Below are positions 37,563 through 46,069 of a stretch of DNA of 64,000 nucleotides, in pieces. Origin of the DNA: Methylocaldum szegediense. GTDB taxonomy: Bacteria > Pseudomonadota > Gammaproteobacteria > Methylococcales > Methylococcaceae. The stretch is from the NCBI RefSeq assembly GCF_949769195.1, contig NZ_OX458333.1, forward strand, positions 1,054,001 to 1,118,000. Reading direction: 5' to 3'. The translations under genes and the position numbers were made by a program. The notes under the pieces are model-generated. The model ran no database searches. It saw nothing but the letters and a program-made list of their open reading frames with translations, and was not told the origin of the DNA. Position 1 is the first letter of the stretch, and each line of letters opens with the position of its first letter.

Positions 37563-39575
37563 ATGCATAATTTGGGATTACTAGAAAATATTGCCGTTAC
37601 GCTCACCGTAGCTTTTATTGGGGGGCTCATCGTTCAACGGATCGGCCTGCCATCCATCGTGGGGTATTTGCTCGCGGGCGTGGCCATCGGTCCGTTCACG
37701 CCGGGGTATCTGGCCGATTCTCACACCATCAACCAATTGGCGGAATTGGGCGTCATCTTCCTAATGTACGGCGTGGGGCTACATTTTTCCTTCGCCGATC
37801 TGTGGAAAGTGCGTGACGTCGCAATTGTGGGCACATTGGGGCAGATGTTGACCATGCTGGCACTGGGTTATGGCCTGAGTCAGTATTGGGGCTGGACGCC
37901 CAAGTCCGGCTTGGTCTTGGGGCTGGTGCTGTCGATCGCCAGCACTATCGTGATGCTCCGAGGATTCATGGACAAAGGCTGGCTCAATACGCCGGACGGC
38001 CAGGTCGCGGTCGGCTGGCGCGTCATGGAGGACATCGCCACGGTCCTTATGATTATGATCCTGCCCAATTTGGCCGACACCGGAAAGCCCATGGAATGGC
38101 AGTCGCTTGGGCTCGCTCTGCTTTCGGCCTTGGGCTTTCTCGTGGTGATGCTGTTCGTAGGCAAACGTTTTATTCCCTGGCTGCTGCTGCGGGTGGCCCA
38201 TACCCGTTCGCGCGAGCTGTTCATCCTGGCGGTCCTGGCCTGCTCCTTGGGTATCGCCCTGGGCGCCGCGCAATTGTTCGGGGTTTCGTTGGCGCTGGGG
38301 GCTTTCGTCGCGGGAGCCGTGGTGAGCGAATCGCCGCTCAGCCACCGCGTCGCATCCGATCTGTTGCCGTTCCGGGAAGCCTTTTCCGTGCTGTTCTTCG
38401 TGTCCGTCGGCATGATGCTCGATCCGACCTTCCTGGTGGAACATATCGAACCGGTACTGATTCTGACCGCTCTGGTTGTCATCGGAAAGTTCATCGTCTC
38501 GGGGGTCTGGGTATTGCCTTTCCCGCGCCCCGCGAGTACCGCGCTGGTGGTTGCGGCCGGCTCCTGCCAAATCGGCGAATTCTCCTTCATTCTGGATCAG
38601 ACCGGCCTGAGTCTCGGCATTCTGGATGAGAGCCAACACGCGTTGATATTGGCCGCCGCTCTTCTGTCCATTGTCGTGAATCCGTTCATGCTGCACAGCG
38701 TCGATCCGCTGCAACGCAGCCTGCGCGGGGTTCAGCCGCTGTGGCGATGGTTGAACCGGCATGGTTCGACGCATACGCCCGCGGAGGAGTCGATTTCGGA
38801 TCACGTTGTGGTGGTCGGTTACGGCCGGGTGGGCTCGCATATCGTCGATGTTATGGGCGAACTGGGAATTCCGTATCTGGTCATCGATTTCCGTATTAGT
38901 CGGATCGAGAAATTAGCTAAACGGGGGGTTCCCACACTTTTAGGCGATACGGCCAATTCGGATATCCTCAGCCATGCGGCGTTGCACCGGGCTCGTTTGC
39001 TCGTGGTCACTCTGCCTGAAGAAGCGGCTACCGAATTGACGGTCGCGGCAGCCCGCGACATTGCCCCGAATCTTCCGATCATCGCTCGCGCCGCGACCCG
39101 GGCAGGCGTCAAACGACTGTCGGAATTGGGCGCGCAATTGGTGATCCATCCAGAATTGGAAGGCGGCTTGCAGGTGCTGAGGCACACGCTATTGCAACTG
39201 GGTTTTCCGCTGCACGAAGTCCGGCGTTACGCGGATACGGTGCGACGCGAAAACTACGAGGCCTTGGTCAAATCGCAGGGCGAGCACGCCTTGCTCCGCG
39301 ATCTGCTCGACGCCTCCGAGCTGATCGATATCGCCTGGAGAAAAGTGCCCGAGGGGAGTCCCCTGGCCGGCAAACTGCTGGGCGAAGCCGCCTTGCGAAC
39401 CCGGACCGGCGCGACACTGGTGGCGATCAAGCGCAAGAACGAACTGATGGTCAACCCGTCGACCCAGACCGTGTTTCTTCCGGGAGACCGGATCGGTTTG
39501 CTCGGAAATCCGGAGCAGTTGGAGGCTGTGGAGCGTTTGTTGGCCCCGCAGCCACAGGAGTCTGATGCGGCGTGA
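37563..39575 (+). CDS. CPA2-family K+/H+ antiporter with regulatory TrkA-N and TrkA-C domains (KefB/YbaL-like)
   Basis: 670 residues. Residues 1 to about 385 form the Na+/H+ exchanger-type membrane domain with some 12 helices (LLENIAVTLTVAFIGGLIVQRIGLPSIVGYLLAGVAIGPF at the start; FGVSLALGAFVAGAVVSESPL; LFFVSVGMMLDP). A Rossmann RCK/TrkA-N domain begins near residue 415 (HVVVVGYGRVGSHIVDVMGELGIPYLVID ... LLGDTANSDIL) and a TrkA-C domain occupies about 575-655. This layout matches KefB/KefC/YbaL potassium-efflux systems. The ATG at 37563 follows a structured 410-bp gap after the ATPase-UspA gene. Confidence 0.93.
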   Translation: MHNLGLLENIAVTLTVAFIGGLIVQRIGLPSIVGYLLAGVAIGPFTPGYLADSHTINQLAELGVIFLMYGVGLHFSFADLWKVRDVAIVGTLGQMLTMLALGYGLSQYWGWTPKSGLVLGLVLSIASTIVMLRGFMDKGWLNTPDGQVAVGWRVMEDIATVLMIMILPNLADTGKPMEWQSLGLALLSALGFLVVMLFVGKRFIPWLLLRVAHTRSRELFILAVLACSLGIALGAAQLFGVSLALGAFVAGAVVSESPLSHRVASDLLPFREAFSVLFFVSVGMMLDPTFLVEHIEPVLILTALVVIGKFIVSGVWVLPFPRPASTALVVAAGSCQIGEFSFILDQTGLSLGILDESQHALILAAALLSIVVNPFMLHSVDPLQRSLRGVQPLWRWLNRHGSTHTPAEESISDHVVVVGYGRVGSHIVDVMGELGIPYLVIDFRISRIEKLAKRGVPTLLGDTANSDILSHAALHRARLLVVTLPEEAATELTVAAARDIAPNLPIIARAATRAGVKRLSELGAQLVIHPELEGGLQVLRHTLLQLGFPLHEVRRYADTVRRENYEALVKSQGEHALLRDLLDASELIDIAWRKVPEGSPLAGKLLGEAALRTRTGATLVAIKRKNELMVNPSTQTVFLPGDRIGLLGNPEQLEAVERLLAPQPQESDAA

Positions 39576-39727
39576 AAGCATCCGGGTAACGCTGCTATCT
39601 ACCGGAAATAATCAGAGTGGTTTTCGGTTTAGCTCGAGGATGTCAAGGTCGACTCTCGGGCTAGACCTGCGGCGACGCAAGTGACAAAGGCGCTACCGTT
39701 TGCAGGAATTTGTACGGCGATGGAGGT

Positions 39728-39773
39728 GATTTCTCCTCTTCCTAGACCTCCCCTGTCCAGGTGAGGAGAAATC
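39728..39773. repeat. Inverted repeat downstream of the antiporter gene
   Basis: GATTTCTCCTC (39728-39738) and GAGGAGAAATC (39763-39773) are perfect 11-base inverted arms; inside them ACCT and AGGT can extend the stem. No T-run follows. It lies 150 bp after the antiporter stop and may end that transcript or be part of a decayed repeat. Confidence 0.5.
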
Positions 39774-39850
39774 GAGACGCGCTAATGACAAAAGCGGTCC
39801 CATGTCGGGCGGGATTGCCAGAGCGTTTCATCGCTGATGTACACGTGAAA

Positions 39851-40018
39851 TCGCCGGTTTGAGCTGGGGGTGGCAGAAAGCCCGTCCGTGCGCCACTGTC
39901 GGTGCCCGCGGTTCCTCGGGTGCCCCTTCGGGCGATTCCAGCTACAGCCGACGATGCTAGGGTGTGCCATACGGGACTATTCAGCATTGCCGGACATCTG
40001 ATTAGAAAATGCTCTAAA
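39851..40018. repeat. Dispersed 168-bp repeat, copy A
   Basis: From TCGCCGG to GCTCTAAA this segment aligns over its whole length with 60808-60975 (copy B); both are 168 bp. Strongly kept blocks include GTCCGTG, GTGCCCCTTCGGGC, GATTCC/AATTCC and GCCATACGGGA. Short frames on either strand of such repeats look protein-like but are probably not genes. The surrounding gap 39576-40306 holds this copy, the inverted repeat at 39728 and nothing else recognised. Confidence 0.65.
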
Positions 40019-40306
40019 TGGAATCACGCTTCGCGCTGCCGAATCTTCGTGGAGCGAGGGCTTATTCAGGCGGGCTTTTTATAAAGCACCAGGGTCGTCC
40101 TCCGTTTGGCTGGGTCGACGTGTGGTTGAAGGGCGCGGACTCACCCATGACGGCGGAACAATAAGCCGACCCGTGTAATCTACCAGCTTGTGGGGACCTG
40201 AAAATTCTTTGATGCAAGGCGCTTCTGCTTTGACCCATTTCAGGGAAGCGGGGCCCTTCGTCAGATGTTCTTCATTCAAGGACGCGATCGTCGGTCAGGA
40301 GGACCT

Positions 40307-41841
40307 ATGAGAACCCAAATGCTTTGTTTGGTGTCCGCGGCGGTGACTGTATTTTCGACCGCGGCGAACGGCTGGAACAACGGTCCGAACAACGATCATC
40401 AGCTCCCCGAGTCGCTAGAGCGGAAGGTCCGCAATCTTCAAACCGAACTCGAGGCAGAAGGCTATCAGGTCGCGCGGGGAGCCTGGAATCTGTTCACGAT
40501 CGAGGACTGCAAGTTCGCGATCGAGACTGTCGGGAGCTGTCTCGGGAATAACCCGGCGGCGCCTTATCTCATCCCTTCCGTTCCGCTCTGGCCGGACGAG
40601 TTCGTAGACGAGAACATGAGGGATCTGCTCGGCCCGGCGCCGGGCGACACCTTGTGGACGTACCGCCTCGACGAGCGGGAGGCACTGGTTGTACTGGCGC
40701 AGCTACCGCCGCCCGGAAGGTATTTCGGGATGCAGACCTACATTTCCTCGCGAGAAGGCTAGATCAAGGCCAGATCGACACCACGGATGAAATCTACCAG
40801 TCCGTAGCCGATGATGCTTTCATGCAGAGCATTCTCTTCATGATGTCGCCGAACCCGTCCCGTATGCTGGTATTCTCGAGCATCGGCAACAGCAACAACA
40901 ACGTGGTCATTGAGCGGCAATCCGGAGCAGCGTTCGATCAGCAGCGTTTCTTCGTTATCACGCCGGACGAGGTGATGGCGCGGGAGGTGGCCGAAGCGTT
41001 ACTGCGGGCGGGTGTCCAAAATCGCGATCAAGTGTTCATCGAGCCCGTGTCGGCGGATGTCGCGCGGCTTGGTCTTGGTTCCGGGGCGGATGATCTGATG
41101 ATCCTCGTTCGGTATGCGCTGTCGGAAGATGAGGAAGCCGGTAATCGGTGGCGTCAGCAGCTCCAGCTCGCCGTGCTCCGGGTGAGGGACGCGAACACGG
41201 CGCGTCGGGTCGAACCTTATCCCAAACCTGCCTACGATGAGCGGACCGCTCGTTCCGAACTCGGACTCGAAGCTGACGTTAAGGACCTGGTCGATTCGGT
41301 CAAACAATATTGGGGGCAACCCGCTGCCAAGGACAGACCGTTCGAAAGTCTGCTGCTCACGGTGGACCTTATCGGCCAGCACTGCCTCGAACGTCCCATG
41401 AACTGTCTTGGTGATACCCAGGATGCCGATTACCAAATCAGCCCGGCGGAGAACCTCGACTCGGGTGAAGTCCTCGCCGTTGTGGGTACCCTCGGCACGG
41501 CTACCGGCAACGCTACGTACACTAGCCTGGCGCCCAACCGGATTCCGATTATGGTGGGCGTCACCAACGTCTCGGGCCTGGGTCTCGAGGGCAGCGCGTC
41601 GGCTTTCTCAAAGACGGTTGGCAACACCGACAAGCTCTACGTGTACTATTTCGCACGCGACTGCGGGAACCTTCCGAATTGCCGAGAAATCACCGAGGAG
41701 ATGGTCCCCCGAGGGGAGGACATCAAAATTGTTCAGCGGAACTATGTTGCACCGGGGGGTACGCGAGCTGCGGATCCCAAGCAGGTTGTGAACCCGACGC
41801 TCATCGTTTTCGACGGAGCGAAGCGGCCATTGGGCCAGTGA
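40307..41841 (+). pseudogene. Exported protein of unknown family, split by a frameshift
   Basis: A 152-codon frame starts at ATG 40307 with a strong GGAGG site and a signal peptide (MRTQMLCLVSAAVTVFSTAANG) and stops at 40760-40762. The continuation lies in the frame one base back: from about 40740 the reading ADLHFLARRLDQGQIDTTDEIYQSVADD runs on to the TGA at 41839. A single base lost near 40735-40760 explains the break; joined, the product is about 510 residues. I see no slippery heptamer, so a frameshift mutation or sequencing error is more likely than programmed frameshifting. The joined protein has no domain I recognise; the C-terminal half has alternating strand/helix text (RMLVFSSIGNSNNNVVIERQ) and two Cys pairs. 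A second frame internal start is not evident. Confidence 0.6.
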
Positions 41842-41847
41842 GATAAG

Positions 41848-42120
41848 GGTACAAACCGATATGATCCTTCACAAAATATACCGGGCAGCTGGTTTACATG
41901 ATTGTGAAAGGGCCAGGCTTTTGTCTTTTACTCAGGATCAAGTCATCCCATTCCGTTAAGAAGATCTTAACTGGACGGCTTGCTCGTACTCAGGTCGATC
42001 TTCTTATGAAGCGCGTGTAGGGCGCATTAGCCTAGCGTAATGCGCCGAATGGAAGGTTCCCATGGGGCGGAATAGGCGACTACGCTATTCCGCCCTACGC
42101 GGGCTGTCCACCTCAGTGAG
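41848..42120. repeat. Repeat cluster copy A with two REP-like hairpins
   Basis: This copy begins with GGTACAAACCG at 41848. It then shares about 96 bases (41917-42012) with 44435-44531, which spans the 3' end of the kinase gene, and the rest resembles 43171-43325. It holds two perfect inverted repeats: GGCGCATTA/TAATGCGCC (42022-42047) and GGGCGGAATAG/CTATTCCGCCC (42066-42096). Pairs of this kind resemble REP-type palindromes known from many proteobacterial intergenic regions. Confidence 0.65.
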
Positions 42121-42554
42121 CTGTCACTTCGCGTAAGAAGCCCAAAGCAAATAACCAAAACCTGACGCGTTCTCGTTTCGTTGGTTGAGCGCTTGGGATT
42201 GTGAACGGTCGGGAATTGCGGGGTTGCACAGCTAGGGCGCGTTGATATCGAAAGCAAACAACAAAAGCCTGACCTTTTTGACCCTTTTTTCTTTTTTTGT
42301 GCTCACCCGCCCAAGCCGCTGGGTCTGGTTTCGGAAGCTTCGACCAGTGGATTCCGGCAGCACGGCCGCCCGCTTTTCTATTGAAGACGATGTAAAAAAT
42401 TTTAAATTTTAGCTTTGCCTTCCCAGTACCGGGTGCGCTGTCATGGCCTTCAGAAAAGCCCATGAAAAACAGACGAATACGATGCTGGTTTTATTTTTGC
42501 CTGAAGGCAATCCGGGTAATTCCGCCCGCCATCCCGTGGACAAAGGAGACGTTC
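42121..42554. promoter_or_regulatory. Region upstream of the PEP-CTERM gene
   Basis: No convincing gene. An AT-rich block with inverted symmetry (42393-42411, TAAAAAATTTTAAATTTTA) about 145 bases before the start of the PEP-CTERM gene is the only promoter-like feature; it could be an UP element or protein-binding site. A minus-strand frame here is Lys/Arg-rich and not protein-like. Confidence 0.3.
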
Positions 42555-43169
42555 ATGAACAAGACCCAAGAAAAAGAACAATTGCAGCAAGCTCCGCTCC
42601 CCCTCGCGCAGCCAGCATCGGCCACCAGAAGGCGCAACCGACTGACCCGGAACCTGGCCGTCGCGGCTTTCCTGGCCGTCCTTCTGCCCCTGACCAGGGC
42701 TGAGGCCATCCCCATCGTCATGAACTTCACGGTGCCCGGTCCCGTGACCGGCACCATCGTCTGGGACGCAGCCTCCCCGACCTCGCCCATCGATAGCCTC
42801 ATCTCCATTGATCTGAGCATTGATGGGCATGACTTTACCCTAGACGAGGTCGACTTCGTCAACCTTGGGGAATTTGGGTTAATCGGGGGCAGGGTGACCG
42901 GAGTCAATACTATCTCTCCTGGGACTAACGACTTTTGGATAATGTGGGACGTACAGCATTTGACTCCTTTCGAGTTCGCCTACACCAGCCCCACCCTCGA
43001 CGTTGTTTCTGTTGTAACGAAATCGAGATTCGACCAGTTCAGCGTGACAGCGCAACAAGCGGTGCCGGAGCCAGCGACCCTGACCCTCCTCGCGGCGGGT
43101 CTCGCCGTGGGGCGCCTCGCCCGGCGCCAGCCTGTGTACGCTTCGGCACCGCGGTACAAACCGGGATGA
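42555..43169 (+). CDS. PEP-CTERM sorting-domain protein
   Basis: 204 residues from the ATG at 42555, preceded by AAAGGAG. After a basic, hydrophilic lead (residues 1-35) comes a hydrophobic signal segment ending TRAEA (LAVAAFLAVLLPLTRAEA), then a beta-rich body without a recognised domain (TGTIVWDAASPTSPIDSLISI). The C-terminus has VPEPATLTLLAAGLAVGRLARR, the PEP-CTERM signal: VPEP, a hydrophobic helix and an Arg-rich end, processed by an exosortase and linked to exopolysaccharide or biofilm surfaces. The last ten residues (YASAPRYKPG, roughly) are encoded partly by repeat DNA that starts at 43153, so the original stop was probably displaced. No exosortase gene lies in the window. Confidence 0.85.
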   Translation: MNKTQEKEQLQQAPLPLAQPASATRRRNRLTRNLAVAAFLAVLLPLTRAEAIPIVMNFTVPGPVTGTIVWDAASPTSPIDSLISIDLSIDGHDFTLDEVDFVNLGEFGLIGGRVTGVNTISPGTNDFWIMWDVQHLTPFEFAYTSPTLDVVSVVTKSRFDQFSVTAQQAVPEPATLTLLAAGLAVGRLARRQPVYASAPRYKPG

Positions 43170-43325
43170 TCCTTTTGCCCATACTCAGGCTGATCTTCTC
43201 GAGCAACACGTGTAGGGCGTATCAGCTTTAGCGCAATTCACCGAATGGAGATTCCCATGTGGCGGAATAAGCGCGTACGCCCTTCCGCCCTTTCACGGCC
43301 TCAACCCTGAGGTGCCGAACTCCGC
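43153..43325. repeat. Repeat cluster copy B (decayed)
   Basis: Begins with the same GGTACAAACCG block as copy A (here inside the PEP-CTERM reading frame) and continues with ATACTCAGGCTGATCTTCTC, GTGTAGGGCGTATCAGC and GTGGCGGAATAAGCG, matching copy A at 41972-42100, but the palindrome arms are no longer perfect. Compared with copy A about 95 bases are missing. The 43326-43467 stretch beyond it holds nothing recognised. Confidence 0.6.
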
Positions 43326-43662
43326 TGGAGTTCGAACAACAGTGGCAAACAGCAGCCTGGCTTTTTTATCCGGAAAACTCTTGCCCTGCCAACTGTTGGA
43401 CGACAAGGGGCGGAGTAACGGGGCTATTCAAATCAAAAGGAAAGAACGAAAGGCTGACACTTTTCGACTATTTCTTCTTACGTGGGTCATCGGCAGGATT
43501 CGTATAAACGATATCCCATGGCCCGGTGGCGATTAGCTCGACGATCGTTTCCTCGTCAGTCGTCCAGACATAATGGGTATGATCTCCGGGTAGCACAAAA
43601 CTTGAACCTGCTTTAAGCATCTCGCCTTTTTGCGTGTCGAATGTTTCACCGACGCCATTTCC

Positions 43663-44106
43663 TTATTCCATTTCTACCTCATAGCTGAAATATTCGACTG
43701 CACTTTGTCCGCTCTATTTTGCTAGGTCACGGATCATAATTTCACTTCAGAATTAGAAATTGAATTAGTTACTTGAGCCAACGTGTGAACCGAAAACCGA
43801 AATAACGGAAACGTCCCATCAGCCGGCGCATTCCCTCACCCCAACCCCTCTCTCAGAGGGCGAGGGGCTTAACTCCCTTCTCCCTCTGGGAAGGGGCGTC
43901 CTGGTGCTCCCAGGACGACCGTTTGCGATTGGAAGGGTCGTTTCGGTGCTCCCGGAACGACCGTTTGCGATTGGAGAAGGGCCGGGGATGAGGGCCTAGC
44001 ACTTTTGGGCTTGTTGTTCCATTTCTACTCCATAGCGGAAACGTTTGACTGTACTTTGTCTGCTCTACTGTGATAGGTCATGGATCATAAATTCACTTCG
44101 GAATTA
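43663..44106. mobile_element. Composite, transposase-less nested repeat element inserted in the cupin gene
   Basis: The element is bounded by two 105-bp imperfect direct repeats, R1 (43663-43767) and R2 (44014-44118), each with inverted ends of the type TTATTCCATTTCTA ... TAGAAATGGAATAA. Outer ends 43663-43676 and 44105-44118 are perfect 14-base inverted repeats. Between R1 and R2 lies a second element with ends CCCTCACCCC (43833) and GGGGATGAGGG (43994), of a type common in proteobacterial intergenic DNA, and inside that two copies of a hairpin repeat (43893-43975). There is no transposase frame, so movement would need enzymes supplied in trans. R2's last 12 bases may be original cupin sequence. 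Confidence 0.7.
43893..43975 (+). repeat. Hairpin repeat, copies 2 and 3, in tandem
   Basis: Copy 2: CGTCCTGG, loop TGCTC, CCAGGACG, then ACCGTTTGCGATTGGA (ends 43933). Copy 3: TCGTTTCGG (43938-43946), loop TGCTC, CCGGAACGA, then CCGTTTGCGATTGGA (ends about 43975). Stems differ between copies but remain paired; loop and tail are constant, matching copy 1 at 10082. The pair is nested in the CCCTCACCCC...GGGGATGAGGG element. Confidence 0.75.
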
Positions 44107-44485
44107 GAAATGGAATAATTTGCCGCGTAGGACTGTAATGACCTCGGTAAACGGGTGTTTGTGCGGTGGAATCGGGTAGTTGGGCGGAAATTTTAACCAA
44201 GCGATGAAAACACCTGCTCTGTTCGGATCGCCGACCAGAACTGCGCTCTGAGCGCCGTTAGGGAGTATCGGTTCGTCATTCCACTTAACGATATCTGGCG
44301 TAAACGATCCTGGGGTAACGGCATTCATGCGATCGATCTTATCCCGGCCTAACGCAGAACCAACGAAAGAGAAAACCAATAGGGATATCAAGAAAATCTT
44401 CATCTGATTTCTCGCACAACGTTGGAAAGCGTCGGGTTTTTCGTTTTTACTTTGGATCGGGTCGTTCCATTCAGTTGAAAAAACC

Positions 44486-46069
44486 TTAATCGGACGATTT
44501 GTCCGTACTCAGGCCGATTTTCTTGACAAGTTCGTCAACCGAAACCGCTCCGCTGGTCTCGATCACCAGCGTATTGCGCTGCTCTTCTTCGGTTAATTCA
44601 TCATGCGTCGCAAGCTGACGTTCGAGCACCGCCAGATCGGCTTCAGAGGGATCTCGACCCTGTGAGGCGCGGGATTCGATGCGGCTTTTCAACGTGGCGA
44701 CCGGAGCCCGGCAATCAAGAATCAAGAAGGGGACGCCTAGCCGTTGGGCAAGCAACCGTTGGCTTTCACGGTACTCATATTTCAGGAACGTGGCGTCGAC
44801 GATGACGGAGACGCCGGATTTCACGATCGCCTCGGCGGTGTCGAGTAGATAGTCATAGGTTCTCCGCGTCATATCGGCGGTATAGATGCCGGTGTCGAGG
44901 GTCGATCCAGTATTGGCGAGTTCGCTAAATCCGGCCAAGCGTTTTCGTTCCAGGTCGGAACGGAGGCGTATGGCCGGGAGGCGTTCGGCGATTTGGCCGG
45001 CGATATAGGACTTGCCACTGCCCGAAAAACCGCGGGTGATGAACAATGCGGGGCTTGGTGGCCGGATGAGACCGGAAGCGTAATCGAGGTAACGCCGATA
45101 AAGGGCCAATAATTCCTGCTGTTTCGAGGAATCAGTGGTGGATGCTCGAGTCAGTTGGGCGATCTTGGCCCGCACCATAGCGCGATAGACGAGGTAAAAA
45201 TCGAACAAGGCAAGCCCTCGGTAGTCTCCTGTAACCTCCAGGTAACGGTTCAAAAGCCGGAAAGCTAAATTCCTTTTGCCTTTAACTTCGAGATCCATGG
45301 TCAGAAAGGCCAGCTCGCTCATGACATCGATCCAGCGCAGGTCTTCGCTGAATTCGATGCAGTCGAACGGCGTGGGCTCGTCGTCGATGAGCACGATGTT
45401 GCCGAGGTGAAGGTCGCCGTGGCATTCGCGAATGAAACCAGCGGCTTTACGGGCAAGCATGGTCTCTCGGCAGCGCGAATACACCTCGGACGTCCAGGCG
45501 CGCACGGCTTCGAGTTTGGCGCGGTCGATCGGATCGTCCTGTAAGGGCTCGACGTGGGTGAAATTCTGTTCTGCGGTGTCGTGGATCTGTTCCGGGAGTC
45601 CGTGGGCGTCTTCGGCGGTGCTGCGGTTTACGCTTGCGTGAAACCGCGCCAGCGTTTCGGCCAGCTTGTCCATGTGTTCAGGCGAGAGGCGATCTTCCTG
45701 ACACAAGCGATCGAATAAGGCCGACTCGTCGAAGCGGCGCATCTTAATGGCGAATTCGATAGGGGTGCCACTGCCGCCGATTCGGGGGTTTCGAGCATCT
45801 TCGGTGATGGGGACGACGGCGAGATACAAGTTTGGAGCGAGCCGGCGATTGAGTCGGAGTTCCTCTTCGCAAAACCGGCGGCGTTTTTCCAGAGTCGTGA
45901 AGTCGAGGAAACCGAAATCCACCGGCTTCTTGATCTTGTAGGCATAGGGATTTGTCAGCAAAACCCAGGAAATATGGGTCTCCCGGATTTCGATGGTGTT
46001 TGTGGGATGATCGTAAGCGGCGGGATTACGCAGCGCCGAGATCAGTTCGGGATAGGGAGCGTCATCCAT
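44486..46069 (-). CDS. Bifunctional aminoglycoside-phosphotransferase-like/P-loop kinase protein
   Basis: 527 residues from the ATG at 46069 ([16 protein letters not shown]), which overlaps the end of rnd by eight bases. The N-terminal two thirds has the APH/choline-kinase fold signature ECHGDLHLGNIVLIDDEPTPFDCIEF (catalytic HGDxxxxN and the metal D). The C-terminal third is an AAA_33/zeta-toxin-like kinase with Walker A GFSGSGKSY near residue 355 and VIVDATFL. This fusion is widespread in bacteria, often near rnd or cytosine metabolism, but its substrate is unknown. Its 3' end (residues KKIGLSTDKSSD) is duplicated, in decayed form, at 41.9 and 43.2 kb. Confidence 0.85.
   Translation of the reverse strand: MDDAPYPELISALRNPAAYDHPTNTIEIRETHISWVLLTNPYAYKIKKPVDFGFLDFTTLEKRRRFCEEELRLNRRLAPNLYLAVVPITEDARNPRIGGSGTPIEFAIKMRRFDESALFDRLCQEDRLSPEHMDKLAETLARFHASVNRSTAEDAHGLPEQIHDTAEQNFTHVEPLQDDPIDRAKLEAVRAWTSEVYSRCRETMLARKAAGFIRECHGDLHLGNIVLIDDEPTPFDCIEFSEDLRWIDVMSELAFLTMDLEVKGKRNLAFRLLNRYLEVTGDYRGLALFDFYLVYRAMVRAKIAQLTRASTTDSSKQQELLALYRRYLDYASGLIRPPSPALFITRGFSGSGKSYIAGQIAERLPAIRLRSDLERKRLAGFSELANTGSTLDTGIYTADMTRRTYDYLLDTAEAIVKSGVSVIVDATFLKYEYRESQRLLAQRLGVPFLILDCRAPVATLKSRIESRASQGRDPSEADLAVLERQLATHDELTEEEQRNTLVIETSGAVSVDELVKKIGLSTDKSSD

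Larger units (their letters stand above)
43468..44403 (-). pseudogene. Exported cupin-family protein split by an inserted element
   Basis: On the minus strand the 5' part runs from ATG 44403 to about 44107 (99 codons: signal peptide MKIFLISLLVFSFVGSALG, then KFPPNYPIPPHKHPFTEVITVLRGKLFHF). The 3' part runs from GGA at 43662 to the stop at 43468-43470 (64 codons: GNGVGETFDTQKGEMLKAGS, FVLPGDHTHYVW, GPWDIVYTNPADDPRKKK). Joined, they make a normal cupin of about 163 residues with the metal motif HKH-x-FTE and the second half PGDHTHY; joined text KLFHF-GNGVGETFD fits the family pattern TFxxGxGDxFD. The 444 bp between are a repeat element that introduces a stop right after LFHF. The protein is almost certainly inactive unless the element is spliced or excised. 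Confidence 0.8.

Noticed and set aside
37779-38840. A 353-codon minus-strand frame within the antiporter gene
   Set aside because: Gln/His/Arg-rich text with no family resemblance; a shadow of the GC-rich antiporter gene.
40735-40762. Programmed -1 frameshifting in the exported protein
   Set aside because: The direction fits, but no X-XXY-YYZ slippery site or downstream structure was found, so mutation or error is preferred.
43312-43536. A 74-codon plus-strand frame downstream of the PEP-CTERM gene
   Set aside because: It spans the decayed repeat and runs antisense to the 3' half of the cupin gene, which explains the sequence better.
43893-43975. CRISPR-like array from the tandem hairpin repeats
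   Set aside because: Only two adjacent units with no spacers and no cas genes; the third copy is 34 kb away.
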